From assembly GCF_017826695.1 (NCBI RefSeq), contig NZ_JAFFZW010000002.1, forward strand, positions 434,001 to 498,000: 64,000 nucleotides of DNA, read 5' to 3'. The notes under the pieces were generated by a model. That model did not search any database, was not told where the DNA came from, and saw only the letters and a program-made list of their open reading frames with translations. Shown here piece by piece: positions 54,310 through 61,905 of the stretch. Numbering within the stretch: position 1 is the stretch's first letter; the number at the start of each line of letters is the position of its first letter. A program made the translations under genes and the position numbers. This DNA is from Pseudomonas alliivorans (lineage in GTDB: Bacteria > Pseudomonadota > Gammaproteobacteria > Pseudomonadales > Pseudomonadaceae).

Positions 54310-55461
54310 TCATCGGCCTCTTTCAGCATTCAGAACCGACGAGTGCGGGGTCTTGAACATCTTATCCGCTTCACGAATCGCCACTTGCAACGGATGAAAT
54401 GCAGCACGCTGACCCTGGCCGTCGGCGTAGCCCAGCAGACCGGCCGGGCAATATCGTCCATCATCCCAGCCGGGATAATCCAGGATCGGATACCAGCAGA
54501 TGCCTTCCACGGGTACACCGGCCTGCACGGCTTTTTTGACCTGATCGGTGACGTAACGAAACCAGGGCACACGCTGCTCATCCTCGGCGCCCGTTTCCGA
54601 CACCAGAATGGGTCTGCCATAGCGGACGAACAGCTCACGGAGCATGCCGCTGAACGGTCGGTACTCCGGCTCGCCGCGCATCACACGCCGACCGTTGAAT
54701 ATCCATTGGTTATGCGGATAGAAATTGGCGCCCAGCACGTCCAGGTACTCGGGCCGCCCTCCCAACCCCGGCCATTGGCGTCCGCTCAACAGATCCCAGG
54801 CTTCGAACTGCGCCTGCCGGTAATTCTCGGCGGCCTCGATCTCGTCATTGCGTCGCGTGGCTGGCATAACGTGAATCAGCGGGTCGGCCTGTATAAACCG
54901 GGCGCCAGGCGCCACGCCTCGTATGGCTTCAATCGCTGCGATGCTTGCCCTGACCAACTGATGCTTGAGTTCCATGCCCCGGTGTTCCGCGCCAGGATTG
55001 AGATACCCCACATCGCCCCCCGCCCAGCTCCAGAACGAAATCTCGTTGATCGGCGAATAAAACGGCATGGCGTCGCCTTCGTCCTTGATCACCTGTGCGG
55101 CAGCAGTCGCAAAGCGCGCAAAACGCTCCACGAACTGCGGCTGCCAGATGTCCACATCGTCAGGATAACCGTAATGGCAAAGGTCCCAGATCACCTGGGT
55201 ACCTTGAGCACGCGCAGCCCGCAGCATGGGCAGCAGACTGCCCCAGTCATAGACGCCCGGACGCGTTTCGATCAGGTGCCAGCGCAGCCCACTGCGCACC
55301 GTGCGTATGGCACAGTTCTCCATGGCCGCGAAATCCTTGCCAGGCCATTGGGCATGCCCTGTGGAATACAGCAGGTCGAGGCGTTTGCCATCGCGACGCC
55401 GGTGAGTCGAACACTCGAATCCGCCCATAAAAAAGCTTTTGAACAAACCTGGCATGCTCAA
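54310..55461 (-). CDS. GH1-like glycoside hydrolase/transglycosidase
   Basis: A 383-aa TIM-barrel protein resembling family 1 beta-glycosidases. Landmarks: FFMGGFECSTHRR at the start, TVRSGLRWHLIETRPGVYDW, VIWDLCHYGYPDD, the acid/base FYSPINEISFW (Asn-Glu), and the nucleophile strand ILVSETGAED, where ETG replaces the usual ENG. It lacks a signal peptide, so it acts in the cytoplasm. Its place between glf and an ABC exporter gene suggests trimming or transfer on a glycan intermediate. Overlaps the glf stop by 4 bases. Confidence 0.8.
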   Translation of the reverse strand: MSMPGLFKSFFMGGFECSTHRRRDGKRLDLLYSTGHAQWPGKDFAAMENCAIRTVRSGLRWHLIETRPGVYDWGSLLPMLRAARAQGTQVIWDLCHYGYPDDVDIWQPQFVERFARFATAAAQVIKDEGDAMPFYSPINEISFWSWAGGDVGYLNPGAEHRGMELKHQLVRASIAAIEAIRGVAPGARFIQADPLIHVMPATRRNDEIEAAENYRQAQFEAWDLLSGRQWPGLGGRPEYLDVLGANFYPHNQWIFNGRRVMRGEPEYRPFSGMLRELFVRYGRPILVSETGAEDEQRVPWFRYVTDQVKKAVQAGVPVEGICWYPILDYPGWDDGRYCPAGLLGYADGQGQRAAFHPLQVAIREADKMFKTPHSSVLNAERGR

Positions 55462-56654
55462 TTCCCCGCTGGCTGCTCGTTTAACAGCCGCGGTTTCAGC
55501 TCTGGCGCGGCAGGTGCATGCACTTCGGCAAGACGCTGATACAAGGCCAGCGCCTGTCCCACCACCTGATCCATGTTGTAGTACTTATAAGTGCCCAGCC
55601 TTCCAAGAAACGTAACGTCGTCAGACTGATCGGCCAGGGCCTTGTAGCGTTTGTACAGCTCGTTGTTCTCCTGACGTGGTATCGGATAGTAGGGATCGCC
55701 CTCCGCAGTCGGAAACTCATAGGTCACGCTGGTTTTCGGATGCTGCTGCCCTGTCAGGTGTTTGTATTCGGTGATGCGGGTGTACGGGACTTTTTCATCC
55801 GGGTAATTGACCACCGCGACGGGCTGAAACTGAGCCTGATCAACCGTTTCGTGCTCGAAGCGCAATGAGCGATAGGGCAAGCGTCCGTAGCAGTGGCCGA
55901 AATATTCATCAATGGGACCGCAGTACACCAGATGCCGATAAGACAATGCTTCGCGCACCTCGGCGAAATCGACGCCCAGCACAAGGTCGATCCGTTCGTG
56001 ATCCAGCATGCGCTCGAACATTTTCGTATAGCCGTGCAGCGGCATCTTCTGAAAGCTGTCGGTGAAATAGCGACTGTCGGTCGTGGTGCGCGTCGGCACC
56101 CTTGACGTCACCGACTTGTCCAGCTGCGAAGGGTCCAGGCCCCATTGCTTGCGCGTATAGCCCCTGAAAAATTTCTCGTACAGCTCTCGTCCGATCTGAT
56201 TGATCACCACATCTTCGGAGGTCCTGATCATGCCCACCGGCTCAGCGCGTTCGGCCAGAAACGCTTCGGCCTGCTGTTCATCCATCTGCAGGTCATACAG
56301 CGTATTCAATGTATCCAGGTTGATGGGAATGGGTACAAGCCTGCCATCGACCCGCGCCAGGACCCTGTGCTCGTAGCTGTACCATTCAGTGAACTGCGAG
56401 AGGTAGCTCACGATGCGTTCGGCGTTGGTATGAAAGATATGCGGACCGTAGCGATGCACGAGCACGCCCGCGCTGTCCAGATGGTCGTACGCATTGCCGG
56501 CAATATGGGGGCGACGATCAATCAACAGCACGCGCTTGCCCAGACCTGCGGCCAGTCTCTCGGCCAGCACACTGCCGGCAAAGCCGGCACCGACGATCAT
56601 GAAATCGTAAGGCTGCGAAACGTTGATGGCAGACTCGAGCGTTATTTCAGGCAT
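55458..56654 (-). CDS. glf: UDP-galactopyranose mutase
   Basis: A 398-aa FAD enzyme that converts UDP-galactopyranose to UDP-galactofuranose. The N-terminal FAD motif is FMIVGAGFAGSVLAERLA, with HIAGNAYDHLDSAGVLVHRY and GPHIFHTN, typical of Glf. Further landmarks: NEPVGM-type region AEPVGMIRTSEDV, KQWGLDPSQL and ITEYKHLTGQQHPKTSVTYE. Length is normal (about 370-400). Its start overlaps the upstream glycosyltransferase by 13 bases, and galE, which makes UDP-galactose, is divergent nearby. Together they supply galactofuranose for a glycan. Confidence 0.93.
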   Translation of the reverse strand: MPEITLESAINVSQPYDFMIVGAGFAGSVLAERLAAGLGKRVLLIDRRPHIAGNAYDHLDSAGVLVHRYGPHIFHTNAERIVSYLSQFTEWYSYEHRVLARVDGRLVPIPINLDTLNTLYDLQMDEQQAEAFLAERAEPVGMIRTSEDVVINQIGRELYEKFFRGYTRKQWGLDPSQLDKSVTSRVPTRTTTDSRYFTDSFQKMPLHGYTKMFERMLDHERIDLVLGVDFAEVREALSYRHLVYCGPIDEYFGHCYGRLPYRSLRFEHETVDQAQFQPVAVVNYPDEKVPYTRITEYKHLTGQQHPKTSVTYEFPTAEGDPYYPIPRQENNELYKRYKALADQSDDVTFLGRLGTYKYYNMDQVVGQALALYQRLAEVHAPAAPELKPRLLNEQPAGN

Positions 56655-57799
56655 TGGATCTGCTCCTGCATGGCTGCACAGGTCTTGTCCCAGGATTTGT
56701 CCGCAAGCACGGCGTCGGCACGGTCATAAAACTCACTGGACTTGCCGCGTCCGAGTGCACGTTCGATCGCATCGCAAAACTGCAAGGCATCAGCAGCAAT
56801 GGTCACCACGCCGCTTTCTCCATAAGTACTGACCACATCGGTGACAGGTGTCGACACCACCGGGCAGCCGCCCGCCAGGTATTCCGGGGTTTTGGTCGGA
56901 CTGATGAAGCGCGTGGACTCGTTGATCGCGAAGGGCATCAAGGCCACGTCCCAGCCGGACAGGTAGGCTGGCAGCTCGTCATAGGATTTGCCGCCCAGGT
57001 AATGAATGTTCGGCCATTGAGGCAGACTGTCCGGATCAATCTTGACCACAGGGCCGATCAACACGAACTGCCATTGAGGCTGAGCACTGGCTACCTGACG
57101 AATCAGCTCGACGTCGAACCGCTCGTCGATCACGCCAAAGAACCCCAGACGCGGACCCGGAATGTCCTGCTGATCAGGCGGGTCGCTCAAGCCACGCCGC
57201 GCGGTCGCAAAATGCTCGATGTCCACGCTGCTGGGCATGGAGTGCACGTTGTTGTGCCGTTCCTTCTTGGCCTTCCAAAGGCTGTATCCCCCCGTAAAAA
57301 CCACGTCCGCACGTTCCAGCAGGTATTGCTCCATGTCGATCAACTCGGGCGGCGCGCCTTTGAATGCCGACAGTTCGTCCATGCAATCGTAGATCGTTGC
57401 CTGCGGCCAGAGATGGTCAGTGAACGCCAGGCTCATTGGCGTGAAATACCACAGGAACAACTCGCTCGATGGATGCTGTTCCAGCCAACGATCAAGCAAT
57501 TCACGTTGCGTGCGAATCACCTGTTCAGGCGGCAGATCACCAGACAAATGTGGCACCAGCACGGTTACGCCAGAGGCCTGCGGCAGGGCTTCAAGCCAAT
57601 TGCCGGGGGAATCCGCGAAGACCGGCTCTTCAAAGAAAAGCACGTCATAGTCCCTGACCATTCGAGACATGATGTGTTGAGGACGCTGGTAGACAAACCC
57701 CCACCTCAGATGGGAGAGACAGAGTAGAACAGGGCGTGTGTCGTGTCTGGCTTGCGATGCGGTCGACAGGTCTGAATGAATCGCTTCTGCACGGTTCAT
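56642..57799 (-). CDS. Glycosyltransferase, GT4/GT1-like
   Basis: A 385-aa GT-B-type glycosyltransferase. The N-terminal part reads PVLLCLSHLRWGFVYQRPQH, the C-terminal nucleotide-sugar part has RLGFFGVIDERFD, VLIGPVVKIDP, INESTRFISPTKTPEYLAGG (the donor-binding E-x7-E region) and TPVTDV. It is cytoplasmic. Start ATG 57799 is set by AAGGGA seven bases upstream; an in-frame ATG at 57877 has no such site. First gene of the leftward operon; it may transfer galactofuranose made by Glf. Confidence 0.85.
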   Translation of the reverse strand: MNRAEAIHSDLSTASQARHDTRPVLLCLSHLRWGFVYQRPQHIMSRMVRDYDVLFFEEPVFADSPGNWLEALPQASGVTVLVPHLSGDLPPEQVIRTQRELLDRWLEQHPSSELFLWYFTPMSLAFTDHLWPQATIYDCMDELSAFKGAPPELIDMEQYLLERADVVFTGGYSLWKAKKERHNNVHSMPSSVDIEHFATARRGLSDPPDQQDIPGPRLGFFGVIDERFDVELIRQVASAQPQWQFVLIGPVVKIDPDSLPQWPNIHYLGGKSYDELPAYLSGWDVALMPFAINESTRFISPTKTPEYLAGGCPVVSTPVTDVVSTYGESGVVTIAADALQFCDAIERALGRGKSSEFYDRADAVLADKSWDKTCAAMQEQIQCLK

Positions 57800-58207
57800 G
57801 AAGTTTCCCTTCTTGTAAAAAAGTGCCCGGACGAATCTGAAGGGCGCCTTTGAGGGCTGAACTTCGACTGCATTCATTAATGAAAGCTAGGCGGCAATGC
57901 GCGTTGAGCCCGATGAAGACTCTGCTGTTGCCACCCTTACTGAATGTATTGAGAGCGTTGAGACCCACCCGTTCATTTCTCCCGATGAACTGCACGCGCC
58001 ACTGGGAAAAGTTCGTTGAACTCGTGGGCAGGGAAATTTCCCTAGTCATAAGCGAATGCTTTTTTGGTACCCGCAGTGCGTCACTGAGCTGTTGGGTCGA
58101 TGGGGTCCTGATTTTCGCTCGCAAACACACCGTACGCCCTGATCCCAGGGGACGGAGTCGTCAGCCCGCCTCTCCCCGAGGCCGCGAAAAGCAAAGGAAG
58201 GACAACC
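57800..58207. other. Divergent promoter region between glycan operon and galE
   Basis: About 400 bases that should carry promoters for both the leftward glycosyltransferase operon and rightward galE. A good ribosome binding site (AGGAAGGA) precedes the galE ATG. No protein-like frame is accepted here and I could not assign an operator. Confidence 0.45.
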
Positions 58208-59236
58208 ATGATCCTAGTGACCGGTGGTGCGGGATACATTGGCGCTCATATCGTGCTGGCGCTGCTTGAGCACGGCAATGAAGTGCTGGTGCTGGACAAC
58301 CTGTGCAACAGCTCGCGAGAAACGCTTGATCGAGTGGCAAACATCACCGGCAGACATTTTGACTTCATTCCTGGAGACGTTCGCAGCAAGGCCACTCTGC
58401 ATGCCCTGTTCGCTGAATACCCCATAGACGCTGTCGTGCACTGTGCAGGCCTCAAGGCTGTAGGCGAAAGCGTGCGTGAACCACTGCGCTATTTCGAGAC
58501 CAATGTCAGTGGCAGCGTCAATCTCTGCCAGGCGATGGCCGAGGCTGGCGTCTTCAACCTGCTGTTCAGCTCATCGGCTACCGTGTATGGAGAAGCTGTC
58601 CGCATGCCGCTGGATGAAACCTGCGCATTGGGCCTGCCGACCAATCCTTACGGCCATTCCAAACTCATGGCCGAACACGTGATGAAGAGCGCCGCCAGTT
58701 CGGACCCGCGCTGGGCCATCGGCCTGTTGCGCTACTTCAACCCCATCGGCGCGCATCCATCGGGAATGCTGGGTGAATCGCCACGCAACACGCCCAACAA
58801 TCTGTTGCCGTTCCTGTTACAGGTCGCCAATCGGCAGCGCCCTGCCCTGCATGTGTTCGGCAGCGACTACCCGACGCCTGATGGCACCGGCGTACGGGAT
58901 TACCTGCACGTAATGGACCTGGCCGAGGGTCATTTGAAAGCGCTGGCCCGGATAGGCAATCAGCGCGGCGTTTCCATCTGGAATCTGGGCACCGGTCGAG
59001 GCTATTCGGTGCTTGAAGTGGTGAAAACGTTCGAACGGATCTCGGGGGTGAAGGTGCCGCTTGTCTTCGAGCCCCGTCGTGCAGGTGACGTGGCCGAGTG
59101 CTGGTCAGATCCGGGCAAGGCACGGCGTGAACTGGGCTGGCAGGCCCGACATGACCTTGACGCCATGTTGACCGATGCGTGGCGCTGGCAATGCATGAAC
59201 CCTCAAGGGCTGGAACTCGAGGTTTTGGTGGGCTGA
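58208..59236 (+). CDS. galE: UDP-glucose 4-epimerase
   Basis: A 342-aa SDR-type epimerase that interconverts UDP-glucose and UDP-galactose. It begins ILVTGGAGYIGAHIVLALL (NAD motif) and has VVHCAGLKAVGES, FSSSATVYGE (catalytic Ser/Thr), NPYGHSKLMAEHV (Tyr and Lys), LRYFNPIGAHPSG and DYLHVMDLAEGH. Length is standard. It is divergent from the glf operon, so it provides UDP-galactose for UDP-galactofuranose synthesis. Confidence 0.94.
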   Translation: MILVTGGAGYIGAHIVLALLEHGNEVLVLDNLCNSSRETLDRVANITGRHFDFIPGDVRSKATLHALFAEYPIDAVVHCAGLKAVGESVREPLRYFETNVSGSVNLCQAMAEAGVFNLLFSSSATVYGEAVRMPLDETCALGLPTNPYGHSKLMAEHVMKSAASSDPRWAIGLLRYFNPIGAHPSGMLGESPRNTPNNLLPFLLQVANRQRPALHVFGSDYPTPDGTGVRDYLHVMDLAEGHLKALARIGNQRGVSIWNLGTGRGYSVLEVVKTFERISGVKVPLVFEPRRAGDVAECWSDPGKARRELGWQARHDLDAMLTDAWRWQCMNPQGLELEVLVG

Positions 59237-59340
59237 TACCTGCTCCCTGGCCATTCGTCACCCTGCCGGACAAACCTGGGAACCGGTTCAACGCAGCATT
59301 TTTCTACCTTTTGCCACTCACTCAGAAGAGGTCAAGCACC

Positions 59341-59856
59341 ATGAGCACAACTACCAGACAGGACAACCTTATCGACTGGCTTCGCGACGCACACGCAATG
59401 GAGCAACAAGCGGAAAAAATGCTGATGGCCCAGGCGGAAAGACTGGAACACTATCCCGTACTCAAAAAAAGGATTGAAAAACACATTGAAGAAACGCGGG
59501 GCCAACAGCAGAAAGTCGAAGCATGCCTCACGCGTCTGGACAGCAGTCCGTCGACCATCAAGGACATCGGCGGAAAGCTGATGGCAATCGGACAGGGACT
59601 GGGCGGCATGCTGATGTCCGATGAAGTCGTTAAAGGCGCCATGAGTGGCTATGTGTTCGAGAACATCGAAATCGCCACCTACACAGTGCTTATCGAGGCC
59701 GCAGAGGCAGCTGGCGAACCTCAGATCCGCAAAGACTGCGAGCAGATCCTGAAGCAGGAAATCGCCATGGCGGACTGGCTGCGGGAGCACTTGCCTGAAA
59801 TTACCAGAGCGTTCCTGAGTCGCTCGGAATCGCCGAACGTGGAGGCCAAGCGCTGA
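59341..59856 (+). CDS. DUF892 ferritin-like protein (YciE/YciF family)
   Basis: A 171-aa four-helix-bundle protein. It starts TRQDNLIDWLRDAHAMEQQA and carries di-metal ligand candidates in HAMEQQ, HIEETRGQQ, ENIEIATYTVLIEAAE and LKQEIAMADWL, the YciF pattern. Such proteins are induced by osmotic and oxidative stress and in biofilms; their chemistry is unclear. I chose ATG 59341, the family start; longer in-frame starts lie inside galE. Confidence 0.88.
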   Translation: MSTTTRQDNLIDWLRDAHAMEQQAEKMLMAQAERLEHYPVLKKRIEKHIEETRGQQQKVEACLTRLDSSPSTIKDIGGKLMAIGQGLGGMLMSDEVVKGAMSGYVFENIEIATYTVLIEAAEAAGEPQIRKDCEQILKQEIAMADWLREHLPEITRAFLSRSESPNVEAKR

Positions 59857-59944
59857 TAACGATCCCCTGAAGAGCAGACAGTGGTCGGGCGCGTATCAGG
59901 GTAGTTGCCGCTCGACGATCCCGCTGTCATTGATTCGGCGAGGG

Positions 59945-60511
59945 TCAGCTTCCGTCGTGCTCGTCATCAATCCAGGTATGGATCAGTGATCCGCCCTGCC
60001 CTGTGACCGGATCGGTGGTCGGCGTGCTCACTCTGGCAATTCGAGCGACCGACTGTTCGTACACAGCAGGATCGACGCGTTGAATGTCATAGTCTTCCTG
60101 GCCTCGGGGATAGGCACCTACGACCAGAAAGTCCTCACTTTGCTCAAGGCAGCAATGACCGGTCCCGGCTGGAAGGATCAGCACATGGCCCGTCTTGACG
60201 CGGTGATCGCTGCCACGTTCACCCCCCAGCCGCAGTGTGGCCTGCCCACTGGCAACGCCCAGCACCTCATGGGCCGTGGAATGGTAATGGTGGTAGTCGA
60301 ATACGCCATCCCGCCAGAGTGGCGACCATTCGTTGTTTGCGAACAGACGCTCGAAAGCTGTCGCCACATCCCTGTCCGGGTCAACGGCAAGTTCATAAAC
60401 AAGCACCGGAAACCGGCTGTTGGGCGTGGCGCCGTCCCTTTCGAAGAACAGGGCATGGGGCACCAGCAGTGAAAGCTCCTGGTTCGCAAACTCTTCACTC
60501 AAGGTATTCAT
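59945..60511 (-). CDS. Cupin-fold protein (YjlB-like)
   Basis: A 188-aa single-cupin protein. The metal-binding motif HHYHSTAHEVLGVASGQATL (two His, Glu) is followed by HRVKTGHVLILPAGTGHCCL with a further His. The family is uncharacterised; relatives lie with stress and sugar genes. ATG 60511 gives the normal start; a longer in-frame form adds an unlikely leader. It is 44 bases downstream of the lipoprotein gene on the same strand and may share its transcript. Confidence 0.82.
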   Translation of the reverse strand: MNTLSEEFANQELSLLVPHALFFERDGATPNSRFPVLVYELAVDPDRDVATAFERLFANNEWSPLWRDGVFDYHHYHSTAHEVLGVASGQATLRLGGERGSDHRVKTGHVLILPAGTGHCCLEQSEDFLVVGAYPRGQEDYDIQRVDPAVYEQSVARIARVSTPTTDPVTGQGGSLIHTWIDDEHDGS

Positions 60512-60555
60512 GCAGTAACTCCTTGTCCAAATGCACCCGCGCGGGTGCTTCCCAC

Positions 60556-61398
60556 TCAAGGTGCGGATGACCGGCTATTGGTACCTTTATCCTGCGTCCC
60601 CGGTGCCGGGTGATGGGACGCCGTGCCGCTCGGATCAGGCAACTGGATGACCTTGCCGTTCATCCAGGCATCTGCACCGGGAAGTACCGGCTCAGGCTTG
60701 ATGTCCTTTCGCGATTCGCGCTCGGCAACGCTGTCCCTTCCCATGCGCTCGTCACGCGCCTTGACCATCTGCGAGTCGGCCTGTCCGTCGCGAGTAAAAC
60801 CCATCATCAACTGAGGCACGCCCAAAGGCAGCGACTTGTCCTTGTCGGTGTGCCATGTGTGCCAGGTCTTGCCATAGGTATTGACCAGTTTATTCATGAG
60901 CGCGTGTTCGGCAGGCCCCGGAATGCCAGGCGCGATCAACTGACCCGACGTCACTTCATGGGAATGACTGTGCCAATACGCTTTTTCTTCAGTTGGCAGA
61001 CCGTCGAACAATTTGGCGCTGATGATGTACTCCACGCCCATCAAATGCGCATCCTTGACGTTGCCGTCGTAAATCACGCACTGGATGACCTCCTCGTTGA
61101 GAATCGAGCAGTAATGGTGAGCCTCCATCTGCGACTCAATCGTGCCGCTGTAGAAATGAAAGCCATCCAGGTAGGTGTTCAGTGCATCGAGTGGCGGGTG
61201 CGATTGAAGCACCGCTGCTCCGGTTTCAAGCACAGCAGTCGAGGCCTTTTTGTCAGCCCCCGGAGACGAGACCGGCGGGTGTGTATCGGCAGCGTTGCAG
61301 GCCGAGAGCGCTGCCAGCGTTGCCAACAGAGCAATACGTTTGCCTGCCTCCAAATGGTTCAGATTACGCAGGCGGCGACAGGTCGTTGAGAAAGTCAC
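60556..61398 (-). CDS. DUF1264/OBAP-like lipoprotein
   Basis: A 280-aa secreted lipoprotein. A signal peptide (RIALLATLAALSACNA) ends in a lipobox LSAC, giving a lipid-anchored Cys. The body matches DUF1264 (oil-body-associated protein-like): LDGFHFYSGTIESQMEAHHY, CVIYDGN, LMGVEYIISAKLF, EEKAYWHSHSHEV and TWHTWHTDKD. Its His-rich segments might bind metal. I chose GTG 61398 because AAAGGA lies at a good distance upstream; ATG 61437 is in frame but has no ribosome site. Function unknown. Confidence 0.8.
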   Translation of the reverse strand: MTFSTTCRRLRNLNHLEAGKRIALLATLAALSACNAADTHPPVSSPGADKKASTAVLETGAAVLQSHPPLDALNTYLDGFHFYSGTIESQMEAHHYCSILNEEVIQCVIYDGNVKDAHLMGVEYIISAKLFDGLPTEEKAYWHSHSHEVTSGQLIAPGIPGPAEHALMNKLVNTYGKTWHTWHTDKDKSLPLGVPQLMMGFTRDGQADSQMVKARDERMGRDSVAERESRKDIKPEPVLPGADAWMNGKVIQLPDPSGTASHHPAPGTQDKGTNSRSSAP

Positions 61399-61436
61399 AA
61401 GTGTGTCCTTTGAACATGGTGGTTGAAGCCGGGGCA

Positions 61437-61661
61437 TCAGGGCGAAATCGGATCACTGGCAGGAAAGGTTTCCTCAATTGCCCCATCCAGCTTTTCTTCA
61501 GCTGCCTGTTCGCAATGGCAGCCCGGCGAGTGGCATTTTTCATGATTGACGTGGTGGTTCGCGCAGGCCTCGCAGCAGAATTGCTGGCCGTCACGTTCGA
61601 CCGCAGTGTCTTTGCCGATTGCGCATTCACATTGCGGACAAGCACAGGTGTTATCAGTCAT
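61437..61661 (-). CDS. Bacterial metallothionein (Pseudomonas type)
   Basis: A 74-aa protein with ten cysteines (6, 8, 11, 13, 29, 30, 33, 43, 48, 50) and clustered His. The pattern CACPQCEC, then FCCEACANHH and CHSPGCHC is the SmtA/BmtA fold, which holds four zinc or cadmium ions. A 20-residue acidic tail (EEKLDGAIEETFPASDP) is typical of Pseudomonas forms. It sits 38 bases before the lipoprotein gene on the same strand, so both may be expressed together. Confidence 0.92.
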   Translation of the reverse strand: MTDNTCACPQCECAIGKDTAVERDGQQFCCEACANHHVNHEKCHSPGCHCEQAAEEKLDGAIEETFPASDPISP

Positions 61662-61905
61662 AAAACTCTCCCTGATTGGAAAGGCGCGCCTTATTCAGCG
61701 CCTGTCATTTTCGAAACAGGCCAGCCTGGATAGTTGTCGGAATTTGCCCGGACACCGACCAGTGGTGACTGACCGTTCACGGGACGTGACGCGTTGTGGA
61801 TATCCGGCATCGAAACCTCTGTCCCCAGAACACGCATGGCCACGGCTCTGCGATGACCGTCATCGAGCGTATTGCGTGACGGTCCCAGCCTAGAGGCCTC
61901 TTTAC

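Noticed and set aside
54112..55539. A 475-codon plus-strand open frame opposite the GH1-like gene
   Set aside because: His/Arg/Pro-rich with no domain; the minus strand has overlapping, recognisable genes of an operon.
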